This document shows, in pieces, positions 23,726 to 35,529 of a stretch of 64,000 bases of DNA (position 1 is its first letter; every line of letters begins with the position of its first letter). The notes below the pieces were generated by a model. It was not told where the DNA came from. It did not search any database and saw nothing but the letters and a program-made list of their open reading frames with translations. This DNA comes from Coniella vitis (Eukaryota > Ascomycota > Sordariomycetes > Diaporthales > Schizoparmaceae). Position numbers and translations under genes: made by a program. The stretch is from positions 744,001 to 808,000 of the forward strand of contig WUJK01000010.1 of the NCBI GenBank assembly GCA_011317545.1, read 5' to 3'.

Positions 23726-26460
23726 ATGGCTCCCAGCCTGCTGTCCATCAAAAACATAAGGCGGCGCTCCAAGGCTAGTTTCAAGAGCGAAAAGCCATCC
23801 AACGATGCTGCCACCGACGCCTCAAGCGATGCGAGCAATGGCCGCACGCCCACCAGCGGATCACTGACGCCTCCATCTGCACCCCCTTCTGTCCTGGGAC
23901 AATCCGACATTGCGCTGCATCAGCAGTTGTCAAAGGAAAGGCTCAGCGAGTCCCCAACTGGTACTCCGCCCATGCCTCCCCTTCCCAACCTTCGACCTCC
24001 GCTACGATCAGCCTCGAACAATACCAACCGACACAGTGTCTCCGGCATGACGGGCCTAGGATCGCCGCCGACAAACGGTCGCGGCCCCCAGCCTCAATTG
24101 CCTGTTTCGCCTTATGCGCCTCAGATCGAGAACATACGACATGGTGCTTGGGTAAGTCTTGACGCTATTGCCTTCCTTCTGGGAGACTGTGGTCTGAGCG
24201 ACAGAGGAAGGCCTCATACGGAGCATGACCTTTTGGGAAGCATCAGAACGATCTGGGGCAGTGCAGCCTGGCTTGGGCAGCGGTGCGAGTCCGAGGGTAC
24301 TGTTTTAGAGGACCTGGGCTAACGAGTGCGTGCAACAGGTCTCGCAAAAGGTGCTTATAGTTACGGGTACTGTGGGTACAGCAGTGGGACGATCCGTCGA
24401 TGGTGAGGTGACGGTATCGCGGCTGGATGACGACTATCCACCAATATCATGGCCAGTCCGCGACTGCCATTTCAAAGCCTTGGTGTATCTGCAGTCTGGC
24501 GTCAACAAGCTCAAATTCGATTTTTGGAGCCCCAAACTTGCCAACAGTGCGACTTCAAATCCCATCCACTCGACGCAAATCACAATCAACTCCTTACCCC
24601 CTTCGTCCTCCCCGCCGCTGCAGCTGGTCATCCTGGTCGGCAAAGACTCTCCTGCCACATTCGACGCACCACCGGAGCGGATCAAGAGAGAGGGCAATGA
24701 CCTGGATGTTGCGATTCGTAAATTCCGCATGGCTGCCTATTTGTGGCAGGCTTTCACGGCTGAGCAAATGTTTCGCAATAAGTTTGGGCGTCGTACGTTC
24801 AGATTCGAGGAAGAGTGGACCCAAGGCACAACTTGTGCGCGAGATCACGAGGCTGGCAGGCTTCGGAACGAGGCTCGCGTTCACGTCATCCGGATGGATA
24901 AGACTGTGGCCGAGATACGGGATATGGACATAGCGCAGCAGAACCAGCAAGCCGCAGATCAGGGTGGGTTGTTCCCCATGGCAGCAGATGCTATCAAGAA
25001 CTACTTCAACTTGCAACCGGGTCAAGAGCAATACGTCTCTTGCATGTACTTGGACAGTCATTGGGATCCTGAGGACAAGATCATTCGAGGCCATGCTGCG
25101 TTGGGAAGTTCTAGCGGAGATTTGAAGCTGGCTATTTTTGGATCGCATTGCCTGCACAGCTATCCTACGAAGCTCGAAGAGGTCGTGCCAGCATTTACCG
25201 ACTGCACACCTACCGACACAAAGTATGTTGCCAACGACTGCAACGAGGCCGGAAGCTCCTGGGAAGCTGCAAACATTGGTATTGGTGCTCATTTACATGA
25301 GACCGGCCATCTGTTTGGATCTCCTCACCAGGCAAACGGCGTGATGCTGCGCGATTATGTCCGACTCCACCGATCCTTTTTGAGCTACGAGGCCTTTTCT
25401 ACCCGGACCAAGGACAAGGGCGGCCCTGTCTCCCAAGCAGAAGAGTGCACATGGCACCGCCTCGATTGCCTGCGGTTCCGCAGCCATCCTTGCTTCGCCT
25501 TGCCTCACGACCAACCGCGACACTCTGACCCAACCGTCCATGCTTGGCCGATTGAAGATGGAAAGGTTGCTGTGACTGCACCTTCTGGAATCTCATTTAT
25601 CGAGATCTTTGGCGAGGGCGAAGACCTTTGCACCACTTGGATGGAGTGCCCGGGTCTGTTTGAGGAGAACCAGATTAAGCGACAAATTGTCCTCACTGAG
25701 GACGAACTTCGCAAACGCCTTCCCGAGGACAAGCGTAAGGGCAAGATTCGGCTTTGCATCAAGTCGCATGGTGGTGGCTCCCTTGACGTGGATGATGTGC
25801 ACGCACTGTGTGGCAAGGAAAGCAAGCTAAGTGTCGGCAATCCCGTCACAGGCTGGACCGCCTACCGCAGCAAAAAGCTCGGTGCTTCACAGCTGGAGGG
25901 CTCACAACCCGCGGAATTTGTCTTTACCAGCGCAACACGCCATGACAGAGTCCTCAGCAGGGTTGTGGTTTACCACGGCGCCGCGCTCGATGGCATAGAG
26001 TTCATTTATGATGACGACTCGCGGCAAATATTTGGAAAGACGGCCAACGTCAATGTGGGCATTTTTGACTTGGGTGAGTTCTTGGTCCGGCCATATATAC
26101 ATGGTGAATAAAATCGGGACTTTGCTGACATTTCCACTTTACCTTTTTTCATTCTCTTTCTGGCAGATGTTCGTAAGGGCGAGTACATTACTGGCTTTGT
26201 CGTGCGATCTGGATTTTGGATTGATGGCATCCAGATCCTGACTTCTCTGGGCAACCGCTCACCCTTTTTCGGCAACAAGACTGGCGGCGATGCGTAAGTG
26301 TGGATCCCTTCGGTTTTGCCTTGTGCGTATGTTTGAGCAGCGGCTGACAATATGTCACTTCAGACACACCCTCATTCCTCCTTACGGCTACAACATTTGC
26401 GGAGTGTGGGGATCCTGCGGCTCTTGGGTCGATGGCTTCTCTGTCATTATTCGGAAATGA
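23726..26460 (+). CDS. Putative zinc metalloprotease with C-terminal jacalin-like domain
   Basis: It resembles the fungal YIL108W-type putative metallopeptidase family; the substrate is unknown. Four exons (23726-24151, 24339-26073, 26167-26293, 26364-26460) give 794 residues. Residues 1-140 are Ser/Pro/Thr-rich and disordered, with no signal peptide, so a cytoplasmic protein is likely. The catalytic region contains H462, E463, H466, G469 and H472, a full HExxHxxGxxH zinc motif in HETGHLFGSPH. From about residue 640 a beta-rich tail resembles a jacalin-type mannose-binding domain: GNPVTGWTAYRSKKLG at its start, then GAALDGIEFIYDD, and finally GSCGSWVDGFSVIIRK. Splices 3 and 4 are needed to complete that domain, which supports them. 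The start is the ATG of MAPSLLSIKN in GTCATGG context. Family assignment is strong, and lectin activity is inference. Confidence 0.9.
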
Positions 26461-29400
26461 GGAGATTAGAAAATACGCTCTAGCTTTGATTCGGGCGAGT
26501 GATACGCTCGCACTTCATGCACAAACTTGTCGAAGCAATTGTTTATTATTTGCGCCGACGAAACAATGTACCGCAACAGACGGTTTATCTTATCCATATA
26601 CAGGGAGGGCCCGAAGGACTTTTGTAGACGCGCGGGCGGCACGAGCATAGGAAGCGACATTCCCTACGGAAAGGTAGAAGACGCGAACAAACGGCATGTC
26701 TCGCATTTTTGGGATGTTTTTTTTAATGGTTAATCAGCATCAGTCTTGGTGTTCGTCATCGAGGCTGGCCTTGGACTCCACCCCAACGAGGCCTTTTGGG
26801 AGCATTCATTTGGAGGCTCCGAGACCTAAGATCGGCGGTCTTTTTTCTTGTTTCTTCTTCTTCTTCTTCACACTTTGACAAGATTGGGACCAGGGCAATA
26901 GAGTATACATCTGGCGGGGTCACGGTTATTCTTGTGGCTTTATGGATAGCCCAGTACTTTTGGGCATCGGTGGGGAATAGGTTCAGAGGCTTGAGCATTC
27001 ATTTCTCTCTCCCGAAATTGGGAACATCATAAGCAACGCAATCTAGAGGAGCATCAATCATGACGGCTGTTGTTGCTGCGTCCTTTGTTTTTGTTGTTCT
27101 TTTGTTGCGCACACTTTTGAGTGGCCTTGTCTTGGTACTCTTTGATGCTCAATCAATCAATCCAAAATGTCTGGATTTTCGAAGGAATCCAAGGCTGCCA
27201 ACTACAAGTGATCGGACGTGAACGGCCAGAAAAGCATTCCTGCGCCATATAGTCGAGCGCGTCTTTTTGTGTTGAAAGCGATAAAATGTCTCTTGATACG
27301 GCTCGAGTAGAATGGGAAAATGCCGATTCCTTTTGTCAGTACCTTTGTACTTTTTCCCGGTGCTTTGTCGATGAGTCAGCAGCCTTTTGATCTTTTTTTG
27401 ATGAGCCTTTTTCAGTGGAAACTGTTCTCAGGCCACCTGCCGCTTTGGGGGCGGGGCCAGTGGAACAGTACTAGTCCAGCTTGTGAAGATAGAGCCGAGC
27501 CCAACCCAGGAGAGCAGGGGTTTAAATTGAATTTTTTTCCCTTGCTGCAGGCGAACCACGGACTGGAGGATTGACTGAATGCTTTGAGTACCTGGGGAGA
27601 TTTTTGGTGCCTTTGCTCACTGCGTCTAAAGATGAAAAGGACAATCAAACAGCAAAAGAATCCATAGATTCTAGGCATATATGTATCAAGCATATGTAGA
27701 TCAAATCTCACATATTCAGCAAGCACCGGCTGTACCGTTGAGGAACGTGATGTGTGCCTGCGATGTGGTGACAGTCTTGGGGGTCTTTTACCAATGGGAG
27801 CTCTTTGGTGGGGTCCTCACAGTGCCTCTCGATCTAGAGGTTAGTGTGCTAGATAGGAATAATAGTGTTTTGCTTGATTGAGAAATCAACAGCATCTACT
27901 TTTCCTTTTATACACTCCACCTGTATTCTTTTTTTTTTTTTTCTTTTTTTTTTTTCGTATGAGTATTTTTTTCACTTTATTTGTCTAGCAATTTCATTTT
28001 CTTGGTTTTTGCATTTGTTTTGAAGTGAGTCGTGAGACAGGTCCATCTAAAGGACGGATTTGGAAACATTGAACGTGCTACATAAGTAGTACTATAGAAA
28101 TGTACGTAAGGTACTTTGGGATATGGAACCATTGTGGAAGTTTTTGGTCTACCTAGGTACTTACTGGTATACTAGTGCAAGCACTTAGCACACAGTAAGA
28201 GAAAGCCTGTGACATCGTGTCACTGTGTAAACTTGGGTACAGTATGACCAAAATGGAAAACTTCTCTTTTTTTTCTGCCTGACTGCCTGCTTGTAAGTAA
28301 ATTTTACTTGATATTGGAAATCTGCTTGATTGAGAAAGGAAAAAAAGTTTCTAACTGCAGCTTTTACCACACAACGCACAGCAATCATTATCTGGGATTA
28401 CTGCATTTTTTTTTAAAAAAAAAAATTCGAGACACTGACTCTGGCTTTGTCTTGACACTACACTTTCCTGCTGAAGCTCCAAAGACACCATACATACACA
28501 GACGAAACAGAAAAAGTACTTACTTCCAAGTACTTGGGCTGGCTGTGTTGTACATAGTAAGTCCTGTGTGACAAGCGAGCCGGTGCGTTAGCCTGTGCTT
28601 GCCTCAAACGGCCATCCTGCTTCGGCGTGGGTGCGCCGAAAGCCAGCCTGAGGTGGGTGTGCTGAGGTCAACTAGCCCCAGAGCAACGCAACCAATTGAG
28701 CAAGGTTGGGGCGCCTTCTGCCTCTCTTTTTCCCTCTGTTGCAACCTGCCGCTAGGATTGGAATGCACAGCAACGAGCGCAAGCGAGGATTTCTCGGCTC
28801 CAGGCACAACCGATAACCAAGCAGCCCTCTAGCCTAGCCAAGCAGCATCAGCCAAGCTCACACCTTTTACTTACCTCACGCTCGGCTCTGCAAGAGGACC
28901 CCCCCTTCGAGACCCGGTTCCGCTCAACTCAATCCAAGTCGACCTCCAAGCAAAAATCTGTGCCATATCTGGATCCTGTTGTGGGCTCGACCAGCACCAC
29001 AGCGCCAAGGAACCACTTTAGCAAGGCCTCTCTCTACCTGCTCTCCCGACCTCAGCTGCGTTATAGCCTCGTGCCCGGCAATCGTTGGACCAACCTGCAT
29101 CGTGCTTGTGGGTGCCGCTTACTTTGGGCAGCGGGCTGTGTCCGTTCGTACTCTCTTCTCCCAACACTCTTACGCTCCCCCTCCAACACACGTGTCGACA
29201 AACGGAACCAACGACAACAAGACCAGTGCTCATTTACGCTGCTGCCACTCAGCTGCTCAGACTCGCAGCTGCAGGCTCAACCCCCCCCCCCGGCCCAGGC
29301 GCCCCAAGGCTATCCTCCTTACCGACCTCCCGATCCAAATTCCACAAACCCACTCTGCCAACGCTTCCTATCGATTGCCTTCTCGGTCCTGTCTGGCCAG

Positions 29401-29530
29401 ATCCAACCCACAACGTCTTCACGTTACCCACTTGTCCAAATACCCATTCCGTCACCACCATCACCCACCCCATCACCACTTTCCACCCATCTGTCCATTT
29501 ACCCGTGACCAGGCCAGGCCTGTCCTGTCC
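26461..29530. other. 3.1-kb intergenic region
   Basis: It holds the 3' flank of the metalloprotease gene and, from about 28.85 kb, a strongly CT-rich stretch with long overlapping open frames that looks like the promoter and leader of the Whi5-like gene. T-rich tracts lie near 27931-27955. No gene is supported. Confidence 0.6.
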
Positions 29531-30812
29531 ATGTCCATGTCTAGAACCAAAATCATGGCATCGCCGTCCAAGCAGCAGCCCGAGGCTGTGGCTGACAAGG
29601 TTCTCAAGAGGGCTGAAGTGGGCAAGGTAAGCCTATCTATCCATCATTCTGTCCTCTGTTCCGTCTCCGCATCACGCAATGAGCCATCCCATCCGTCCAT
29701 TTCGCCTTCTGTGTGCCAATTCCCAGATCATGTCGGCTCTGCCCAAAGAAGCTCCTTAGACCACGCTAACCGGCCGCATCTGTTGCCCACCCTCCCAGAT
29801 GGCTCGCCGCCTACAGAGTCGCCTCGCACTAGCCCAGTTCAAGACCAAACGAGGATGGGAGGACCTGCCCCTCGATGTCATTGAGCCAAAATACGAAGAA
29901 GAGCTTCGACAACACAAGGCCGCCATTCGACGTAAACGGCTGGCCGATGGCGAGATCCTCTCCGATTCCTCCTCGAGTGCTTCCGACCTCCCATACCCCA
30001 CTCAAGCGTTGATGAGCTCGCCCTTGAAGGCTCCTCTCTTCTCTGACGCCATCGGCTCCAGCAGTGGCAGCACTGGCCGCCGCAAGCGTACATACCTCTC
30101 GAGCTTCGACAATGATTTCAACTCCTCATCGAGCCCTGCCAAGCGCTACAGGCTCTCCCCGACCGCACACAAATCCTTCTCAGGCCACCATGTCACTTGG
30201 AGCGATACCCGTCACAGTCTGAGCCACTCCTCTCCAGTTAAGCCTCGCCGGCAGCCCCACTTCAAGACGTCGACCGGTCCTGATGTGTCCCTTTTCCCAT
30301 CCTCGACTCGACTCGAGCGAAGCACGACGACCCTTGATTATACTACTGCTCAAGACGGGGATGGCAATGATCTTCTCCCAACTCATTCCTTCCAGTTGGC
30401 CGGAGCCCGGTCGTCTCCTCCCACGACGCCCGTCATGGGCCACCGTAGGCTCGGTAACCGTGGCGCAGATAAGCACAATGGAAAGCTGGAGCCGAGAGAC
30501 GAGGGCGCTGAACTGCTGTTATTCATGAAATCGTCACCAACACCTGCTGGGTTGCACCCACGAAGCCAGATGGAGGCCCCATCCACACCACCACCTAAAC
30601 ATCTCGGCTTTACTCCTCAGGCCATGGCAACACCCAATCTGGACAATCCCTTGTTTCCACACACACCGGGCCAGGCCTTCAATTTTGCAGACTACCTCAA
30701 CATGACGCCCAGCCCAGCTCAAAAGACTTGGAAGACACCAATTTCCCTAAGTGCTGCAAAAACGCCGCGAAGCGTGGCCAGAAGACACCTTGCTTTTGAT
30801 CAGGTCATCTAA
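29531..30812 (+). CDS. Whi5/Nrm1-like G1/S transcriptional repressor
   Basis: Two exons (29531-29626 and 29799-30812) give 369 residues. The only conserved part is at the start of exon 2 (about residues 33-60: MARRLQSRLALAQFKTKRGW then LPLDVIEPKYEEEL). It matches the short GTB motif by which Whi5 and Nrm1 bind the SBF/MBF transcription complexes in yeasts. The rest is Ser/Pro-rich and disordered with many SP/TP sites (for example SSPPTTPVM, TPGQAF, MTPSPAQKTWKTP), suggesting cyclin-dependent kinase phosphorylation. The expected role is repression of G1/S genes in the nucleus until CDK phosphorylation. The 5' exon is less certain: translation could start at any of the Met codons in exon 1, or at the Met that opens exon 2. 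It is convergent with the UCH gene. Confidence 0.8.
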
Positions 30813-32608
30813 AGGTTTACAAGCCTTCAGGCCATTTGATACCCACAAAATCCATGTAACGGCAAACTGTCGATATGCTGGAATGGCCTTCCGAGCACTA
30901 TGATTTCTATGTACATACATGATACCTGGCCCGCCAATGCGCCCCACATACAACCAAGGGATCTCACTAGTTGAGATTTGTCGCACTGTGGTTCCTGGAA
31001 CGTTAACCTTTTTCTTTCTTTTTTTTTTTTTAACACATACCCAGGGGGGTATTGAATCTGTACGCTCTTTGCGCGTACAATTCTTTGCGCCCCAATACAA
31101 CAATGACAAAACATGACCAAAAAATGGCCCTTGATGGGCCAGATTACACACAAGTCGAAACGAGCACACTTATGGTCTCTGCGATTTTGACACCTGCACC
31201 ATCCGCACGATCAACATCACTGGCTTCTACCTCTTGAGTTCGATTCGAACGGCGTTCTGGAATTTTGTTTTTACACACGGAATCAAACATGTATTGAATG
31301 AGGCGGGACAAGGATATGAGCCAAGTTATTGGACCAAACCAATCATAAAAGAGACGGATGGAATGAATCAGGAATTGACAGATTGAGAAATGTGGAAATT
31401 GTTATATGCCGATGATTTGAGAACACGGGGAAAAGGCCGGGGTCGTATTGAACGGGAATGTTGCCCCTCATTCTTGGAGGTTGCACTTTCTGTTTGAACG
31501 CGCTGCTACTATGTACGAGGTCGCGTTTTCACGCGTTTGATGGGCGCACTAGTGGGAAGACGTGCGCATTGTGGCCAATCGGAGGAAATTGGTGGTGTAT
31601 GGGCTTGGTGGGTGATGTCATTTTACACTCTAGCGCTCATTCTATTTTTGCTACATCTAAGCTACATGAGAAGAGCTTGGGGGAGAAGGGTCAGTACCCC
31701 ACTCGCCACGAGGTCTTCGCGTACATGACTAATTAACCATTTGATTTTCTGACGAATGAGAGGGCATTTAGACGACAGGGCTGAATATGCCTTGAAGTGT
31801 ACGTGTGTGTCTACAGCGTTTGTCTACAGCGTTTGGAGCATTCCACATACCAGTCGATATCGAGCTCAAAAGATCTATGACGAATATGACATGGTGACAT
31901 ATTTTTCGTACCTCAAGTGAACATGAGTAGGATTTGATGTCTCGGTTCTTATAGTAGGAAAGCTTTTGTGCGAAGTAGTAGTGGTGGTAGTTAGAGTGCC
32001 AATTAGGGTTTTTTCATGTCAAGACAGATACAAAAGAGGTAAGTAAGGAAGTAGTATATAAGTAAATGCAAAGATTGCTTCTAATTCATTTTAAAGTCTC
32101 GTGTTGTAGTAGGGATTTTTATTTCATTCCTTTACGTATTGAATACATATGCAACTATTGTTTACTACGTAAGAATGGATGATGAAGAAAGGCAGCATAC
32201 ATCAAAGGTTACTAGACTCGTAACAAGTCATATATCGGGCCATGAGACAAGGGTAGCACGTCCATATAACGTCAAAACAGACTATCAATCTCGGGGAAAA
32301 GCCAATCTATTACTCTGAATACACTTGATACAACTACAGACACCCCGTCCGTTGTCATTAAATCTTGTAATAATATATGTTGTTGTGTGCTTTGATGACC
32401 AAACCCCGGACACCTACAGCTTTACCGACGTAAACCCCAAGGGGGAGCCATTCTGCTCCTATGAATCACGCTTGTTGGGTTTTCCAGGCATTGCATTTAA
32501 TGCATCGCCGCCTCTTTTTGTTGCTGCGATCGGGTTCTGTCCATCATCACCATCTTCTTCTTCTTCTTCTTCTTCTTCTTCTTCTTCTTCTTCTCCTCGG
32601 TTTTCAAA
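30813..32608. other. Convergent intergenic region
   Basis: This is the 3' flank of the Whi5-like gene and of the UCH gene. It is AT-rich with a poly-T patch near 31016-31032 and one TACTATGT motif at 31507. No gene is supported. Confidence 0.65.
32552..32594. repeat. (TTC)n microsatellite
   Basis: About fourteen TTC units end 15 bp beyond the UCH stop codon, so they probably lie in its 3' untranslated region (as GAA on the mRNA strand). Confidence 0.88.
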
Positions 32609-34242
32609 TCACCCAATCAGACCCTGCAACTCACCCCTCTCGGCAAGCTTCCTCGCCCATACGTGCACCACACTGCCATAGTCGCGTTTGCGGCCCGAGC
32701 AGAGCTCCTGCTCGTGCGCAATCTCACGGTCGACCTGTCTGTACTCGCTGAAGATGCGCGCTTGCTCGGTCTGGAGCAGGTGGAGCAAGTCCATCCGCTC
32801 TGACAAGGACTCTGATGTAGTATTATTGGCCGTGGTAGGCTGACGCGGTGCCGTCTCTTGGAGTTGGGCTAGTGCGATGTGAAACTGTTCCAGCGCACCG
32901 ACGTCGATTGCAACAAGCGACTCGTTGCCGCCCGGGGTCGCGTTCGTTGTTGACGGTGGCTTGAAAAACAACCGCTCCGGGTCGAGCTCCGGTCGCGACG
33001 CTTCGGGCATGCTGGCGTACACAGCAGAGAGCGTCTGTATATTGGAGCACAGCTCGCGTCGGAGCGCTGGGTGGGGCGACTCGCACACGGCGAGCACGTT
33101 GACCATGTCGCCTGCGACCGCGATGCGGTGTGCAATGTCCTCGACGGCGACACGCACCCAGGTATCGGCGTCGGCGGGGCCCAGCGAGACGGGCTTCGCC
33201 TCGAGGCCGTCCAGGACCCAGACTTGGCCGGCTACGTGCACGAACGCTTTGTAGTGGCACGCGTCTTCGTCAGCGCGCCGGCGGCGGGGGCGGCGGGGGC
33301 GGCTTGATGCTGCTGCTGCTGCTGATGAGGAGGAGGAAGATTTTGCGGGCTTTTTGGTGGGGTGGGAGTTTGTGGTGGGTGATTTGCGCTTTTTGGTGGT
33401 AGAGGTGGGTTTCTTGGCGGTGGTGGTGGTGGTTGGGAGTCCTTCGTCGGGCCAGCCACCATTTTCGTCGAATTCGTTGGCGAGCAAGAGGTCGGCGTTG
33501 AGGTGTTCCATGCAGCGCGCGTAGGAATTGTGCACGCGACGCAGGGACTGGTTGCCTTCTAGCAGGTAGCCGCGCAGCAGAGGTGGCAGTGGAGCGGTCA
33601 GCGACTTGAACTCGCCGAGATTGGCGCCCAGCTGCACCGCTGGTTTGTTCATGAGAATGTTGAGGAGCGCCACGGTCGCACAGCCGTTGGGCATGGTTTG
33701 GTTGGCGAACCAGAGGCCATCGCTTGGAGGAGGGTCCTCTGACACTTCGGTGTCCTCGTTGGCATATCTACAGAGGAAGACGAAGCCTAAGATGGGCTGT
33801 CTGGGCCGATGTGTTAGAAGGGGGCACCATGTCTGTTGCAAGGTCATTGTGTTTGTTATGTACGCACGGGAGAAGCTGGACATCTTCCATGGAGACGCCA
33901 AACATCTCGGCGACTTTGATATCCTGGACGCCGAGATCGCGTAGCAAGCCGCTGAAGAAGGCCTACCGGGCGGTCAGTCAGTTGCTGGAAGAATACCGTG
34001 CTACATGATGGCGGACTTTTGCCACTCACCGGTTCGGATTCAATCTCAACCCAAGCCTTCCAGTTGTCCAGGTCGGTGGTCGTGTTAGTTGTCAGCGCCT
34101 CGCGCAGCAGCTCATCGGAGGGGCCGCTAGGGGTTTCGGGGCTGATCTCACGGGCAGCGACAGCAGCCAGCCTCGCGGTTGCTTCGTTTGCTGCAGTGCG
34201 TGTTGAGCGCCTGCGGTGTGCTGGCTCAGGGTCCATCTCCAT
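32609..34242 (-). CDS. Ubiquitin C-terminal hydrolase, UCHL5/UCH37-BAP1-like (peptidase C12)
   Basis: This is a cysteine protease that removes ubiquitin. Three exons (34030-34242, 33868-33962, 32609-33800) give 499 residues. The N-terminal 55 residues are disordered. The UCH core starts at WKAWVEIESEP. All catalytic residues are visible: Q137, C143 (in MPNGCATVALL), H285 and D300, with the usual Q-x5-C and H-x14-D spacing. Between C143 and H285 lies a Thr/Lys/Ser/Ala/Arg-rich insert (about 223-280), making this interval nearly twice as long as I recall for UCHL5. The C-terminus carries a coiled segment and a terminal RKRDYGSVVHVWARKLAE block like the UCH37/BAP1 ULD tail, which binds the proteasome or chromatin partners in those relatives. 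The stop falls 15 bp short of a TTC repeat. The partner in fungi is unknown. It shares a divergent 1.3-kb promoter region with pom152. Confidence 0.9.
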
Positions 34243-35529
34243 CTTTGAATGGGGAGGCTTTGTTATTTCTTTTGTGGTATATGCGCACCTTTCGGTGTCG
34301 AGGATCAGCGTTGAGGGGGGAGGCGGCGAGTTGTCGTCGGTGCTGATTACAGCAGGGAGAGATGAAAGGGATGAATGATGGACAACTTTGTGTGTGATAA
34401 CAGCTTTGCGGAAGAGCTCAAGTGAAGGATATTGGGGGGGCAAGATGGTTGCAGTGAAGCAAAGGGGTGGATGGATTGGCAGGGAGAGAAGTTGTCCAAG
34501 AGGGAAAGCATTGGGTAAAGTGATTGAATGTAGGAGGCAGGCATCAATATCTAAGGAGGATTGTCATTGATGTTGGTGAGACAGGACAGGCACAACAACA
34601 GCACACAGCAAAGAAAAGGCCACGAGCAAGAAGTTTGCACTTGTCTTGGGTGAAAGCAATTCGTCTCTTGCTCATGCTCCCTCCATATTCAGCTCATAAC
34701 GCTTTATATAAAAACAAAGTGAAAGGTTGCTTGTGGAGTTCTACTTGAACTTTGTTGGCAGTTTGGTACACGGTTACCTATTCAATTGTAATATAACGAC
34801 GAGTTTGAGGTTGTCTAATTCATAAAGAAAAGATAACAGGGCCATTAAACTATAATGGCGCTTTTACCTCAAATTCTGTCTAGGCTTCAGGTTTGTTATT
34901 GCAGTAAGCCGACTTACTGTTGGCTGCGAGCATTGCAGGAGAGAATGTATACTCTGGGCAAGTACTGCGACTGAGTTTCATTTTAAGGTCCAGGGTAAGT
35001 TTGGTCCGGCAGGCAGGCCTGGGCTAGAGAACCCAATCAGCAGGCACGCAAGCTTGAGGACCCACTGCTACGTATCCCTGCTCAGCGCCCGTTACCCTGC
35101 TGGATTTTCCCAGCTTGCAGTGCAGGCGCATTTGTTGACTCCCAGCGCCTACAAGGTTACGAGCAGTACACGACCTTTGGCGACCTTTTTTTGCCATTGC
35201 ATTTGCCAGCATTGGCTCACCACCACAACCTCTTCACACGATCTCGTGCCTCTTTTCAACCGCGACAGAGGACGACTCCACCATCAGCAAGCCTGCGGCA
35301 TTCGGCTTTTCTACGGTACGATGACCTAGGAGGACAGGTAGGTTGTCTTTTGCGCTGTTACCTATTTCCTGCACGCGCCTTCGCTTGGACTGAATAACTG
35401 ACCGCGTCTTGCTTGGCAGACATCGGCTGCCGCAAGCTCAACCGTCCCCTCCGTCACCGCCGCCATCAACCCTCCCAACCCTCCTGCTTCTCGCAAGCAG
35501 GCAGTCGCACACCTGCCGACGGTAATGCT
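34243..35529. other. Divergent promoter region between UCH and pom152
   Basis: It separates two start codons pointing away from each other. On the + strand a likely 5'-leader intron runs from about 35338 (GTAGGT) to 35420 (CAG). Just before it is a minimal upstream ORF, ATG-ACC-TAG, at 35321. No gene is supported. Confidence 0.55.
35321..35329 (+). promoter_or_regulatory. Minimal upstream ORF (Met-Thr-stop) in the pom152 leader
   Basis: An ATG followed after one codon by TAG lies just before a probable leader intron donor at 35338. A second out-of-frame ATG (35525, stopping immediately) sits 5 bp before the main start. Such short ORFs can lower translation; whether this one is transcribed is unknown. 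Confidence 0.35.

Noticed and set aside
28960..29884. Long overlapping open frames upstream of the Whi5-like gene
   Set aside because: They arise from a CT-rich leader with few stop codons, give Pro/Ser/Thr/Leu-rich translations in two frames at once, and run into the real gene in the wrong frame.
35413..35529. N-terminal extension of Pom152 starting at a TTG codon
   Set aside because: It begins at a probable intron acceptor with no ATG, and its Arg/Ser/His-rich composition is unlike Pom152. The first in-frame ATG is at 35530.
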